A DNA stretch of 15,240 bases from an uncultured Clostridium sp. (GCA_945788325.1 CALZLL010000017.1:1-15240); one strand, 5' to 3'; counted from the first letter of the stretch, positions 1-7,545 are shown. Program-made: numbers and translations. The notes: generated from the sequence alone by a model not told the origin.

Positions 1-54
1 AGCACCTGCCTTACAAGCAGGGGGTCATAGGTTCGAGTCCTATAGCGTCCACCA
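1..54 (+). tRNA. tRNA-Val (anticodon TAC), 3' part only
   Basis: The window opens inside this tRNA. The anticodon stem cctgc/gcagg closes the loop cttacaa, giving anticodon TAC (Val). The T arm (atagg, ttcgagt, cctat) and the 3' acceptor strand follow, and the CCA end is encoded at 52-54. The D arm and 5' acceptor strand lie outside the window. It is probably one of a local tRNA cluster with the tRNA-Lys downstream. Confidence 0.93.
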
Positions 55-90
55 TATTTTTGTTTAAAAATGGTTTTCAAACAAAAATAT
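54..90. repeat. 12-bp perfect inverted repeat between two tRNA genes
   Basis: Positions 54-65 (atatttttgttt) are perfectly complementary to 79-90 (aaacaaaaatat), with a 13-nt loop. It starts on the last base of tRNA-Val. There is no U-run after the 3' arm, so it is not a standard terminator. The 3' arm begins at the end of the -35 element of the tRNA-Lys promoter. It may serve in 3' processing of tRNA-Val or as a weak stop. Confidence 0.6.
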
Positions 91-102
91 CTGTGGTATA
101 AT
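74..102 (+). promoter_or_regulatory. Promoter of tRNA-Lys with extended -10
   Basis: A TGGTATAAT extended -10 (94-102) is preceded after 17 bp by TTTTCA (74-79) as a weak -35. The predicted start lies about 10 nt upstream of the tRNA. Confidence 0.7.
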
Positions 103-120
103 TAATTAGTAATTTCAAAT

Positions 121-196
121 GGGCTGTTAGCTCAGTTGGTAGAGCAACTGACTCTTAATCAGTGGGTCTAGGGTTCGAATCCCTAACAGCCCACCA
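121..196 (+). tRNA. tRNA-Lys (anticodon CTT)
   Basis: A complete 76-nt cloverleaf with acceptor gggctgt/acagccc, anticodon stem actga/tcagt, loop ctcttaa (anticodon CTT), T loop ttcgaat and an encoded CCA (194-196). The leader at 112-120 is complementary to the trailer at 196-204, so the primary transcript can extend the acceptor helix by nine pairs beyond a short bulge. A promoter lies upstream and a terminator at 207-234. Confidence 0.97.
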
Positions 197-206
197 TTTG
201 AAATAT

Positions 207-234
207 AACGAGCTTATATCAAGCTTGTTTTTTT
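207..234 (+). terminator. Rho-independent terminator of the tRNA-Lys unit
   Basis: A 9-bp stem (207-215 with 221-229, one G-U pair), 5-nt loop, followed by a T-run through 234. Confidence 0.85.
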
Positions 235-400
235 ATTATGAAAAAAGATAAAAATTAGAGCACTTTTTGGCATTAGTACCTAAAAAAAATTAAATAATTT
301 CAAAACCATAAAAAAAGTATTACAGAATATCATAAAATCTTTTATATTTAGGCATCAAATGGTAACTCTTACATTTATATAAATTTATCTAATATTGAAG
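235..400. other. Non-coding AT-rich stretch, nothing recognised
   Basis: Between the tRNA terminator and the tandem repeat I see no reading frame with a ribosome-binding site, no RNA gene and no convincing hairpin. Confidence 0.5.
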
Positions 401-442
401 AAGATATATATTTATATTGTCAAGATATATATTTATATTGTC
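401..442. repeat. Perfect 21-bp tandem repeat, two units
   Basis: Units 401-421 and 422-442 are identical (each starts aagatatatattt and ends attgtc). The pair ends 10 bp upstream of the -35 of the next gene. A 21-bp period is two DNA turns, so a protein bound to each unit would sit on the same face. Could be an operator or an UP-like element. Confidence 0.8.
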
Positions 443-452
443 AGGGCTTTTA

Positions 453-481
453 TTGAAAAATGAAGAAAACTAATGTATAAT
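453..481 (+). promoter_or_regulatory. Sigma-A promoter for the gene at 508
   Basis: TTGAAA (453-458), 17-bp spacer, TATAAT (476-481). The predicted start is near 488, followed by the ribosome-binding site AAGGTGG at 494-500. Confidence 0.85.
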
Positions 482-507
482 AAAAGTAATTTTAAGGTGG
501 TGTAAGA

Positions 508-1641
508 ATGTTAAGCATAAAAGAAATGATAGAATTGGAAGAAAAAGTAAAACAGATGAAATTTGTTTTAAATGATGTTGCAGACAATTTTACTATAAAA
601 GATAATAATACAATTGTTTTGGATAATACTGAATTTAAATTAAATTTAGAAAATGACATAATTACTTTACAAAATGAAAATAGATTTATAAAAATTAGTA
701 ATGATGATAGTATTGTAATTGTAAATGATTTTATAAAGTATAAAAAAATAAGTGGATGTATAATTGAAAAGTTAACGAAAGTATATGGTTATTCTATTTA
801 TTCCAGTGAAAAAAGAACTCTTACAGATATTTTTTCAACAAGATATGTATTTAATAAAGATATGGATATAATGGATGAAGAATCCTTAGGAAATGCTTAC
901 AAAATGAAAACCACTTTTGAATCTCACATGAGAAAATTGATTATGGATCCTAGCTCTCCTAGATATTGTACAACTACTCCTTATTCAACTTATACACTAG
1001 TTAATGGTGAGGATATATCAAGAATATATGATATAGTAAATGGAATTGATAAGATATATAGAGTATATGATTTGTATAATGGTATTGAAAATGAGAGAAA
1101 TAAATCAGATATAAATGGAATTAATTTAGGATTATTAGATGCAAATGCTTTTGATTATAAGACTAAACATGGAATAACTAAAAAAGAAAATCGAGTATGT
1201 TATTTAAATGATAGATTATTTGAAGATATTAAACCTATTAAAATAACTGATAAAAATAAAGAAGAATTAATGCAATCTACTAAATCCATTCCTGTAAGAC
1301 AAAGAAAAGGAATGTTTTATACTGATGAAGAAAAAGAAAACTATATAGAAGAAAGCTTAAAAAAGAAAATGCCCGGTGATACAGTTAAACAACAAATAGA
1401 AAAAGAACTTGGTATTTCATATAGTGATTTTGAAAAACTAGATTTAGATGAACAACATAAATTAATTGAACAAAAAAATGGAAAAAAATTAAAACCAGAT
1501 CATAGGTTATATATAGATGGAATACCTATGGATGATGATCATATTATTACTAGAAAACAAGTTGATAAAAAAATAGATAGAATAGTTTATGGTGGACCAA
1601 TAAAAAGATTAATAAAGAAATTAAAAAATAAAAGAAAGTAA
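508..1641 (+). CDS. Hypothetical protein, 377 aa
   Basis: I do not recognise this protein. The ATG at 508 has AAGGTGG 7 nt upstream and a near-consensus sigma-A promoter, so expression is likely. There is no signal peptide or membrane segment. The first 75 residues are rich in Asn, Asp, Ile and Lys and look like beta strands. The middle (about 150-240) is rich in Tyr, Asn and Gly. Residues 265-335 look helical and charged. The last 20 residues are strongly basic, ending KKLKNKRK, which could suit nucleic-acid or membrane-surface binding (inference). It is transcribed alone, with a tandem 21-bp repeat upstream and a copy of its own promoter fragment starting at its stop codon, which hints at a past tandem duplication. 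No function assigned. Confidence 0.8.
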   Translation: MLSIKEMIELEEKVKQMKFVLNDVADNFTIKDNNTIVLDNTEFKLNLENDIITLQNENRFIKISNDDSIVIVNDFIKYKKISGCIIEKLTKVYGYSIYSSEKRTLTDIFSTRYVFNKDMDIMDEESLGNAYKMKTTFESHMRKLIMDPSSPRYCTTTPYSTYTLVNGEDISRIYDIVNGIDKIYRVYDLYNGIENERNKSDINGINLGLLDANAFDYKTKHGITKKENRVCYLNDRLFEDIKPIKITDKNKEELMQSTKSIPVRQRKGMFYTDEEKENYIEESLKKKMPGDTVKQQIEKELGISYSDFEKLDLDEQHKLIEQKNGKKLKPDHRLYIDGIPMDDDHIITRKQVDKKIDRIVYGGPIKRLIKKLKNKRK

Positions 1642-1666
1642 ATGTATAATGAAAGTAATTTTAAAG
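1641..1666 (+). repeat. 26-nt direct repeat of the upstream promoter fragment
   Basis: Positions 1641-1666 match 472-497 at 24 of 26 positions, covering the TATAAT box and the transcript start of the gene at 508. This copy begins on the last base of that gene's stop codon, so the two copies flank the gene exactly. The second copy has no good -35 element and nothing coding directly behind it. Confidence 0.75.
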
Positions 1667-1736
1667 AGTTATTTAATGTTGTTTAATAAATAAAATAATA
1701 ATAGTTAATATGTCTGTAAACCTTTAATTATACTAA

Positions 1737-1765
1737 TTGTATCTTTTTTGATTATATGATAATAT
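1737..1765 (+). promoter_or_regulatory. Promoter for the small membrane protein gene
   Basis: TTGTAT (1737-1742), 17-bp spacer, TAATAT (1760-1765) with a TGA extended -10 directly before it (1757-1759). Confidence 0.65.
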
Positions 1766-1788
1766 TAGATTAAGATGTGGAGGTATTT

Positions 1789-2103
1789 ATGTATATAGAT
1801 TTAATAGTTTTAGCAGTATTAATAGTATTTGTTGTTGTTTATGCAAAAAGGTTACAAACATATATATTTGGATTTGGAATGATTGATGTATTATTTAGAA
1901 TACTAAATGTAATAGATGGATATATTCCAAGTGGTAGTTTAAAAAATTTTGTGGATTCATATATTCCATCATCAATACCAGGTGTAATATCAAAGTATAC
2001 TGATGGTACCATTGAAATGATTTTATGTTTTATATATGCAATAATAATGGCCATCTTTTTATACTTTGTTGTTAAAATATTTATAAAAAGAAAAAAAATA
2101 TAA
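1789..2103 (+). CDS. Small membrane protein, 104 aa, unknown function
   Basis: The protein has two hydrophobic helices, about residues 3-23 and 79-98, and a basic tail (KRKKI). The linker carries two YIPS motifs in an amphipathic segment, each near Gly or Pro. I chose the ATG at 1789 because TGGAGG at 1778-1783 sits 5 nt before it. An in-frame GTG at 1777 would lie inside that site. The layout of two helices around an amphipathic loop resembles small CvpA-like or holin-like proteins, but I see no diagnostic motif and do not assign a family. It has its own promoter and precedes tex by 100 bp, with a terminator between. Confidence 0.75.
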   Translation: MYIDLIVLAVLIVFVVVYAKRLQTYIFGFGMIDVLFRILNVIDGYIPSGSLKNFVDSYIPSSIPGVISKYTDGTIEMILCFIYAIIMAIFLYFVVKIFIKRKKI

Positions 2104-2157
2104 TGAAAAAGGTAAGTTGGTGATACTAAGAATGAGATTGCTAAGAAGAAAAAATAA

Positions 2158-2182
2158 AAGTTAACCACAGTGTTAATTTTTT
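2158..2182 (+). terminator. Terminator between the small membrane protein gene and tex
   Basis: An 8-bp stem with one G-U pair (2158-2165 with 2172-2179), loop cacagt, with T residues continuing to 2182. It lies 10 nt before the tex ribosome-binding site. I see no promoter after it, so it may act as an attenuator for tex. Confidence 0.65.
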
Positions 2183-2203
2183 ATTATGTATAAGGAGGAT
2201 TAA

Positions 2204-4360
2204 ATGAATGAAAATATAATTATAAATATAAGTAAAGAATTAAACGTAACTGAAAAGCAAGTAAAAGTAACTCTTAATATGTTAGAAGAAGGTAATACCA
2301 TTCCTTTTATTGCAAGGTATAGAAAAGATAAAACTGGTGGTCTTACCGAAGAACAGATAAAGGTTATTGGAGATGCATATGAGTATCAGGTGAACTTACT
2401 TAAAAGAAAAGAAGATGTTATAAGGTTAATTGATGAAAAGGGGCTTTTAACAGATGAATTAAAAAGTCAAATATTAAATTGTAATAAATTAGTTGAAGTA
2501 GAAGACTTATATAGGCCTTATAAAGAGAAAAAGAAAACAAAAGCTACTGAGGCGATTAAAAACGGGCTTGAACCATTAGCAAAAATGATTATGTCATGCC
2601 CATTAACTGGTAACATTAATTCTATGGCTAGTAAGTTTATTAACGAATCTGTTAAGGATTGCGAGTCTGCTATAGAAGGTGCTAAATATATAATAGCAGA
2701 ATGGATTAGTGATAATGCTTCTTATAGAAAATACATTAGAAATAGTATGTATAAGTATGGTGTTTTAGAAACTAAAATAAAAAAGAATGCTATCGATAAT
2801 AACAAGACTTATGAAATGTATTATGACTATAGTGAAGCTATAAATAGAATAAAACCACATAGAGTATTAGCGGTTAACCGAGCTGAAAAAGAAAATGTTA
2901 TTTCGGTAAACATTGATTTTAATAAAGATAAAATAATCGAATTTTTAAATAACAAATGTATTAAAAATGATGAAAGTTTTTGCGCTTCGTATATAAAAGA
3001 AGCAATTTTAGATAGCTTAAAAAGACTTATTTTACCATCTGTTGAAAGGGAGATTAGAAATGATCTAACACAAAAAGGAATAGATAGTGCAATTGATAAT
3101 TTTGGAAAAAATCTAGAAGCTCTTTTGTTAACACCACCATTGAAAGAAAAGGTAGTACTTGCTTTTGACCCTGGATATGTTAACGGGTGCAAGTTAGCAG
3201 TGGTTGATAAGACTGGTAAGTATTTGGATAGTACTGTTATAAAACCATTTTTAAATAATATAAGTGATGAGAATTTAAAAAGATATAAACTTGAAGTAGT
3301 TGCTTTAATAAAAAGATATAACGTTGATATTATTGCAATTGGAAATGGTACTGCTTCTCGTGAGTCTGAACGTTTTTGTGCAGATATGATTAAGGAATTT
3401 AATTTGCCTTGTAAGTATGTGATAATATCAGAGGCTGGGGCATCTATTTATAGCGCAAGTAAAATTGCTATTGAAGAGTTTCCTGATTTAGCAGTAGAAA
3501 AAAGAAGTGCTGTATCAATTGGAAGAAGATTGCAAGATCCATTGTCTGAACTAGTTAAAGTACCTCCAGAAGGAATTGGCGTTGGCTTATATCAACATGA
3601 TTTAGCAGGTAAAAAATTATCAGAAAGTTTAGATTTTGTAGTTTCTAAAGCAGTTAATAGTGTAGGTGTTAATATTAATACTGCATCCTCTTCTTTACTA
3701 AAATATGTTTCTGGTATTAAGAAAACTAACATTGACAAAATAATTTCTTATAGAGAAGAACATGGAAAAATAAATTCAAGGGATGAGATAAAGAAAAAGA
3801 AATTATTAAGTGATAAGGCGTATGAACAGGCAATAGGATTTTTGCGTATTACTGAAGGAGATAACATTCTTGATCAAACCTCAATTCATCCTGAAAGTTA
3901 TGATGTAACTTTAAAGTTATTAAATGAAATTAATATGTCATTAAATGATGTTGGCACTGACGCGTTAATAAGTAAATTAGAAAGTATTAACGTAGATAAA
4001 TATAAGGATATATTAAAGACGGATGTTTACACTTTAGAAGATATTATAAATAGTTTAAAAAAGCCTAATAGGGATCCTAGAGATGAAATGCCACAGCCAA
4101 TTTTAAAAAGTGATGTTTTAAATATTGATGATTTAAAACCAGGTATGAAACTTCAAGGAACGGTTAGAAACGTAGTTGATTTTGGAGCTTTTATTGATAT
4201 TGGGCTTCATAATGATGGACTTGTTCATATATCAAAAATATCCAAAGATTATATAAAACATCCTTCTGATGTTTTGAGTGTTGGAGATATTGTTGATTGT
4301 TATGTTGAGGAGGTATATAAAGATAAAGAAAAAGTTTCTTTATCACTTATAAATGAATAA
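2204..4360 (+). CDS. tex: Tex-family transcription accessory / S1 RNA-binding protein
   Basis: A 718-aa protein, the usual Tex length. In order: an N-terminal helical region with TIPFIARYRKDKTGGL (about residues 32-47); a YqgF/RNase H-like domain opening at about residue 320 with FDPG and GCKLAVVD; the conserved IGNGTASRE segment; a double helix-hairpin-helix region from about residue 485 (VGVNINTASSSLL, then VSGI); and a C-terminal S1 domain from about residue 644 (GMKLQGTVRNVVDFGAFIDIG). Tex is a cytoplasmic nucleic-acid-binding factor linked to transcription and RNA handling. The start is clear: GGAGG at 2194-2198, ATG at 2204. A terminator-like hairpin precedes it and no promoter of its own is evident. 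It converges with the lipoprotein gene 5 bp downstream. Confidence 0.96.
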   Translation: MNENIIINISKELNVTEKQVKVTLNMLEEGNTIPFIARYRKDKTGGLTEEQIKVIGDAYEYQVNLLKRKEDVIRLIDEKGLLTDELKSQILNCNKLVEVEDLYRPYKEKKKTKATEAIKNGLEPLAKMIMSCPLTGNINSMASKFINESVKDCESAIEGAKYIIAEWISDNASYRKYIRNSMYKYGVLETKIKKNAIDNNKTYEMYYDYSEAINRIKPHRVLAVNRAEKENVISVNIDFNKDKIIEFLNNKCIKNDESFCASYIKEAILDSLKRLILPSVEREIRNDLTQKGIDSAIDNFGKNLEALLLTPPLKEKVVLAFDPGYVNGCKLAVVDKTGKYLDSTVIKPFLNNISDENLKRYKLEVVALIKRYNVDIIAIGNGTASRESERFCADMIKEFNLPCKYVIISEAGASIYSASKIAIEEFPDLAVEKRSAVSIGRRLQDPLSELVKVPPEGIGVGLYQHDLAGKKLSESLDFVVSKAVNSVGVNINTASSSLLKYVSGIKKTNIDKIISYREEHGKINSRDEIKKKKLLSDKAYEQAIGFLRITEGDNILDQTSIHPESYDVTLKLLNEINMSLNDVGTDALISKLESINVDKYKDILKTDVYTLEDIINSLKKPNRDPRDEMPQPILKSDVLNIDDLKPGMKLQGTVRNVVDFGAFIDIGLHNDGLVHISKISKDYIKHPSDVLSVGDIVDCYVEEVYKDKEKVSLSLINE

Positions 4361-4422
4361 AAGAACTAGTACATGGAATTATCTTTTATTAAGACTTTTC
4401 CTTTTCCTTCTAGTTCTTTTTT
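4359..4422. terminator. Shared bidirectional terminator of tex and the lipoprotein gene
   Basis: A perfect 11-bp inverted repeat, 4359-4369 (aaaagaactag) with 4410-4420, followed on the plus strand by a T6 run (4417-4422) and on the minus strand by TTTTATT. The 40-nt loop is long and contains the last codons of the minus-strand gene, whose TAG stop lies in the stem. Confidence 0.55.
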
Positions 4423-4893
4423 CTTTTGGTAATCATCATTTATCATTGATAGAATTTGCTTTATTTCTTCTTTTGAGTAACTTGCTTTTCTTAAATTATA
4501 TTCATTTAAGTAATCAGTAAGCGGAACAGCACTAATTATGTCAGGCCCTGTTTCTACCCAAAATTCTTTATTTTCATAATCATATAAAACCGAATATACT
4601 TTATAATCTTGTTTTATTACATCGGTATAATAATATTCATATATGTTTTTTGTTATTTTACTCATGGTGTTTTTTTTAGTTATTTTAAGTTCAGTATTAT
4701 ATCCATCAGACGTTTCAATAACGTACCAATCATAAAGATCTAAGTTTTCATCTGTTACGAAGTTATTTAAATCTTGATCAGTGTATGTAAAAGTAACATC
4801 ATCATTAGTACTTACATCAGCTTTACATCCATTTAATAACATGATTGTACTTAATACTATACTTCCCACCATAATAGCTTTTTTTCTTCTCAT
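4366..4893 (-). CDS. Predicted lipoprotein, 175 aa, unknown function
   Basis: The N-terminus is a lipoprotein signal: MRRKK, a hydrophobic stretch, then the lipobox LLNGC with Cys23 as the lipidation site. The mature part is polar and acidic (many Asp, Tyr, Thr), suggesting a surface protein tethered to the outer face of the membrane. No domain is recognised. The ATG at 4893 has AAAGAAG 8 nt upstream. A perfect-consensus promoter (TTGACA, 17 bp, TATAAT) lies upstream, so strong expression is expected. It is divergent from the DHH phosphoesterase gene and convergent with tex. Confidence 0.85.
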   Translation of the reverse strand: MRRKKAIMVGSIVLSTIMLLNGCKADVSTNDDVTFTYTDQDLNNFVTDENLDLYDWYVIETSDGYNTELKITKKNTMSKITKNIYEYYYTDVIKQDYKVYSVLYDYENKEFWVETGPDIISAVPLTDYLNEYNLRKASYSKEEIKQILSMINDDYQKKKELEGKGKVLIKDNSMY

Positions 4894-4923
4894 ATTAATC
4901 GCTTCTTTCTAAATAGCATATTG

Positions 4924-4952
4924 ATTATATATTTATATTTATTCTTTGTCAA
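4924..4952 (-). promoter_or_regulatory. Consensus sigma-A promoter for the lipoprotein gene
   Basis: On the minus strand: TTGACA (4952-4947), 17-bp spacer, TATAAT (4929-4924). Both hexamers match consensus. Confidence 0.93.
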
Positions 4953-4972
4953 ATAAAAAATATTCTTTATTA

Positions 4973-5000
4973 TTGACAAATTTTAAAAAAAGATTATCAT
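4973..5000 (+). promoter_or_regulatory. Promoter for the DHH phosphoesterase gene
   Basis: TTGACA (4973-4978), 16-bp spacer, TATCAT (4995-5000). The -35 element mirrors that of the divergent lipoprotein promoter 20 bp away. Confidence 0.75.
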
Positions 5001-5022
5001 ACTATATTACGAGGAATATATT

Positions 5023-6144
5023 ATGGAAAATGATGGAAAACAAAGTGTGTTAGTAAAAAAGAAAATAGCAGAGTTTAAGGAAATATTAACAAAATCAGTT
5101 AAGGATTGTAATGCTGTTTATTTAGTTGGTCATAAGAATTTAGATTTTGATGCTATAGCTTCTTTGGGTGCTATGGCTTTAGTTTGTAAGCGATTAAAGA
5201 AAGCACCATATATAGTAATAGATCAAGAGGAATTAGATCGAATTGAAAATGATGCTAAAAAGTTTTATGAACATGAAATGCTTGAAAAAATAAAGGAAAA
5301 ATTTGTTGTAATAAATCTTGATGACTATGAAAATAATAAACAGGATAATTCACTTTTAATTATATTAGATACTAGTAAAGGTTTCATGACACCATTTAAA
5401 AATAATTATGAAGACTTTAAAAAGATTCTTGTGTTAGATCATCACAAACCTGATGAAAATACTATTAAAGTTAATAATAAATTAATATTAGAATCTATAT
5501 CTAGTTGTAGTGAGGTTATGTATTGGTTACTTAAACAATATAAAATAACTCCAAGCGATGTTGATTATTATACATTTTTACTAATTGGTATAAATTTAGA
5601 TACTAAGGAATTAACTAAAAGTAATACTATGCCTTCTACTCATGATTGTGTTAAGGAATTAGTAGAAAATCATGGGGCAGATAAGTCGAAAGCAAAATTG
5701 TTTTTGAGTCCTGATTTTGAAAGTATGAAAAGGTCTTATGAATTATTTAACAAAGCTAAATGGTTAACCATGAGATTTGCTATTTCAGTAGATAATGAAG
5801 AAGTGTATACAAAAAATGAAGTTTCTGTTGCAGCTGATTTGATGGAACAATTTGTGTGTGAAGCTGCTATATTTTGTGGAAAAAACGCGGATGGTAAATA
5901 TGAAGTTAGTGCTAGAAGTAATCGTGGTAATGTTGATATAGCATATATCATGAATGTTTTAAATAATGGTGGTGGTAGTATGTTTAATGCTGCTTGTGAA
6001 CCTATATATATTGATGGGGAAGGTCCAGAGGAAAATGAAATTTTAGAAAATAAGATAAAGGATATAATATATTTAAAAGAGCATAAGAAAACCTCATCTT
6101 TAAGAAAAAGATTTTACGTTAAAGGAAGAAAAATTTGGAAATAA
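5023..6144 (+). CDS. DHH/DHHA1 phosphoesterase (GdpP/NrnA-like, soluble)
   Basis: A 373-aa cytoplasmic protein with the DHH phosphoesterase motifs: VGHKNLDFDAIAS (metal ligands D41, D43), ILDTS, LDHHK with the DHH triad at 139-141, and GINLDT. A DHHA1 domain follows, including SARSNRGNVDIAYIMNVLNN. The order and spacing resemble the catalytic half of the c-di-AMP phosphodiesterase GdpP, but the transmembrane, PAS and GGDEF parts are absent. The family hydrolyses c-di-AMP, pApA or short RNA; which one applies here is open. The DHHA1 glycine loop reads GGGSMFNAA (316-324), with Ser319 where many relatives have His. Its own promoter is upstream, GAGG at 5011-5014 serves the ATG, and a strong terminator follows. 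Confidence 0.9.
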   Translation: MENDGKQSVLVKKKIAEFKEILTKSVKDCNAVYLVGHKNLDFDAIASLGAMALVCKRLKKAPYIVIDQEELDRIENDAKKFYEHEMLEKIKEKFVVINLDDYENNKQDNSLLIILDTSKGFMTPFKNNYEDFKKILVLDHHKPDENTIKVNNKLILESISSCSEVMYWLLKQYKITPSDVDYYTFLLIGINLDTKELTKSNTMPSTHDCVKELVENHGADKSKAKLFLSPDFESMKRSYELFNKAKWLTMRFAISVDNEEVYTKNEVSVAADLMEQFVCEAAIFCGKNADGKYEVSARSNRGNVDIAYIMNVLNNGGGSMFNAACEPIYIDGEGPEENEILENKIKDIIYLKEHKKTSSLRKRFYVKGRKIWK

Positions 6145-6146
6145 GT

Positions 6147-6183
6147 AAAATAAAACTAATTTTTATAGTTTTATTTTTATTTT
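6147..6183 (+). terminator. Strong terminator after the DHH phosphoesterase gene
   Basis: A perfect 12-bp stem (6147-6158 with 6166-6177), 7-nt loop, then a T-rich tail through 6183. Confidence 0.88.
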
Positions 6184-6212
6184 GTAAAATCATTTTATTC
6201 CATTAGTTTTCG

Positions 6213-6221
6213 TGATATAAT
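6213..6221 (+). promoter_or_regulatory. Extended -10 promoter of the ppa operon
   Basis: TGATATAAT (6213-6221) is a full extended -10. The -35 position 17 bp upstream (TTTTAT, 6193-6198) is weak. The start would be near 6228, just before GGAGG at 6235-6239. Confidence 0.7.
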
Positions 6222-6245
6222 TATTTTATATTATGGAGGAAAAAT

Positions 6246-6752
6246 ATGAGAGAAGACGTAGTAGAAGCAATTGTTGAAATACCATTTAGATCTAGAAATA
6301 AATACGAAGTAGATCATGTAACAGGTAAAATTAAATTGGATAGGGTTTTATATTCTGCAATGGGGTATCCTGCGGAATATGGCTTTTTAGAAAATACTTT
6401 AGCACTTGATGGAGATCCACTTGATATATTGGTTATTGGAACCGAACCTACTTATCCTGGATGTATTGTACCTGCAAGGGTAATAGGTTATTTAGAAGCA
6501 ATAGATAATGGTTTTGAAGATTATAAATTAATTTCGGTAGTAGATGTTGATCCAAGATATAATGAGATAAATAAATTAGAAGATTTATCTCCGTTTATAT
6601 TAGATGAGATAAAAAACTTTTTTGAGAATTATAAAACTCTTCAAAAAATAGAAGTTAAAGTAGGAAGTTATCATAATAAAGATGAAGCTTTAAGGTTGAT
6701 TGAAACTTGTAAAGAAAGATATAAAAAAGAAACTGGTGATGATAATGGATAA
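6246..6752 (+). CDS. ppa: Inorganic pyrophosphatase, family I
   Basis: A 168-aa cytoplasmic enzyme that hydrolyses pyrophosphate to two phosphates, pulling biosynthetic reactions forward. The family I signature DGDPLDI is at 55-61, with the metal-binding aspartates D55, D57 and D60. The N-terminal EIPFRSRNKYEVD and the GYPAEYGF block are typical, as is the later VVDVDPRY. The length fits the bacterial single-domain enzyme. GGAGG lies 6 nt before the ATG. The last 8 bases overlap the start of the next gene, so the two are translationally coupled. Confidence 0.96.
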   Translation: MREDVVEAIVEIPFRSRNKYEVDHVTGKIKLDRVLYSAMGYPAEYGFLENTLALDGDPLDILVIGTEPTYPGCIVPARVIGYLEAIDNGFEDYKLISVVDVDPRYNEINKLEDLSPFILDEIKNFFENYKTLQKIEVKVGSYHNKDEALRLIETCKERYKKETGDDNG

Positions 6753-7545
6753 GAAAACAACTGTTATAATAGTCGCTATTATTTTTGTAATTGCGGCGTT
6801 GGTAGCGGGATTTTATGAACTTACAATAGATAAAGAATTAGAAGATAGAAATAATGTTGAAGAAACTACTAAAGAAAATAAAAAAATTACTACAACGACT
6901 AAAAAGGAGAAAAATTTAATGGATGGAATAACCGTTAATTATCATGCATCAATTAAAATATCAAAAGACGATAATGTTATTTATTTTGATCCTTTTAAGA
7001 TAGATGTTTCATCTAATGATGCTGATTATATATTTATTACGCATTCTCATTACGATCATTATTCAGAAAGTGATATAAAAAAGGTAATGAAAGATGGTAC
7101 TAAATTTATTATTACAAGTGATTTAGAAAGCAAAGTAATAAATCTTGGAATTTCTAAAGAAAATATACTTGTTGTATATCCTAATGAAGAATATAACATT
7201 GATGATTTAAAGTTTGAAACTATACCAGCATATAACATTAATAAAACATATCATAAAAAATCATATAATTGGGTTGGTTATAATCTAAATTTAAATGGTA
7301 CTAAATATTATGTTGTAGGTGATAGTGATGTAACTGAAGAACTTAAAAATGTTAGGTGTGACATAATATTTATTCCTGTTGGTGGAACTTACACGATGAG
7401 TGATAGTGAAGCAGCGAACGTTGTAAATGAAATTAAACCTAGTTATTCAGTACCTATTCATTATGGAGAAGTAGGTTCCATAACTAATGCTGAAAATTTT
7501 GCTAACGCTTTAAATAATGATATAAAAGGTGTTATATTAAAATAA
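6745..7545 (+). CDS. Membrane-anchored metallo-beta-lactamase-fold hydrolase
   Basis: From the ATG at 6745 (266 aa) the protein has a short basic start, one transmembrane helix (about 6-24), a Lys/Thr/Glu-rich linker (about 35-57), then an MBL-fold domain. The domain carries THSHYDH (H100, H102, D104, H105), GDSD with D193, and a late PIHYG with H239, as in UlaG/YtkL-like (Lactamase_B_3-type) enzymes. The substrate is unknown. The N-in topology would put the catalytic domain outside. I prefer 6745 over upstream in-frame codons because it overlaps the ppa stop by 8 bases and GGTG lies 6 nt before it. An internal ATG at 6919 with its own AAGGAG site would yield the soluble domain alone. Confidence 0.85.
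   Translation: MDKKTTVIIVAIIFVIAALVAGFYELTIDKELEDRNNVEETTKENKKITTTTKKEKNLMDGITVNYHASIKISKDDNVIYFDPFKIDVSSNDADYIFITHSHYDHYSESDIKKVMKDGTKFIITSDLESKVINLGISKENILVVYPNEEYNIDDLKFETIPAYNINKTYHKKSYNWVGYNLNLNGTKYYVVGDSDVTEELKNVRCDIIFIPVGGTYTMSDSEAANVVNEIKPSYSVPIHYGEVGSITNAENFANALNNDIKGVILK

Noticed and set aside
54..90. Inverted repeat after tRNA-Val as an intrinsic terminator
   Set aside because: Almost pure A-T stem and no U-run after the 3' arm. It is reported as a repeat only.
2120..2164. 14-codon GTG frame (basic peptide) ending in the terminator before tex
   Set aside because: The AAGGTAA site is weak, the peptide is low-complexity and it could arise by chance. A leader-peptide role cannot be excluded.
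1839..2168. Minus-strand open frame over the small membrane protein gene
   Set aside because: A shadow of the plus-strand gene, which has the promoter and SD.
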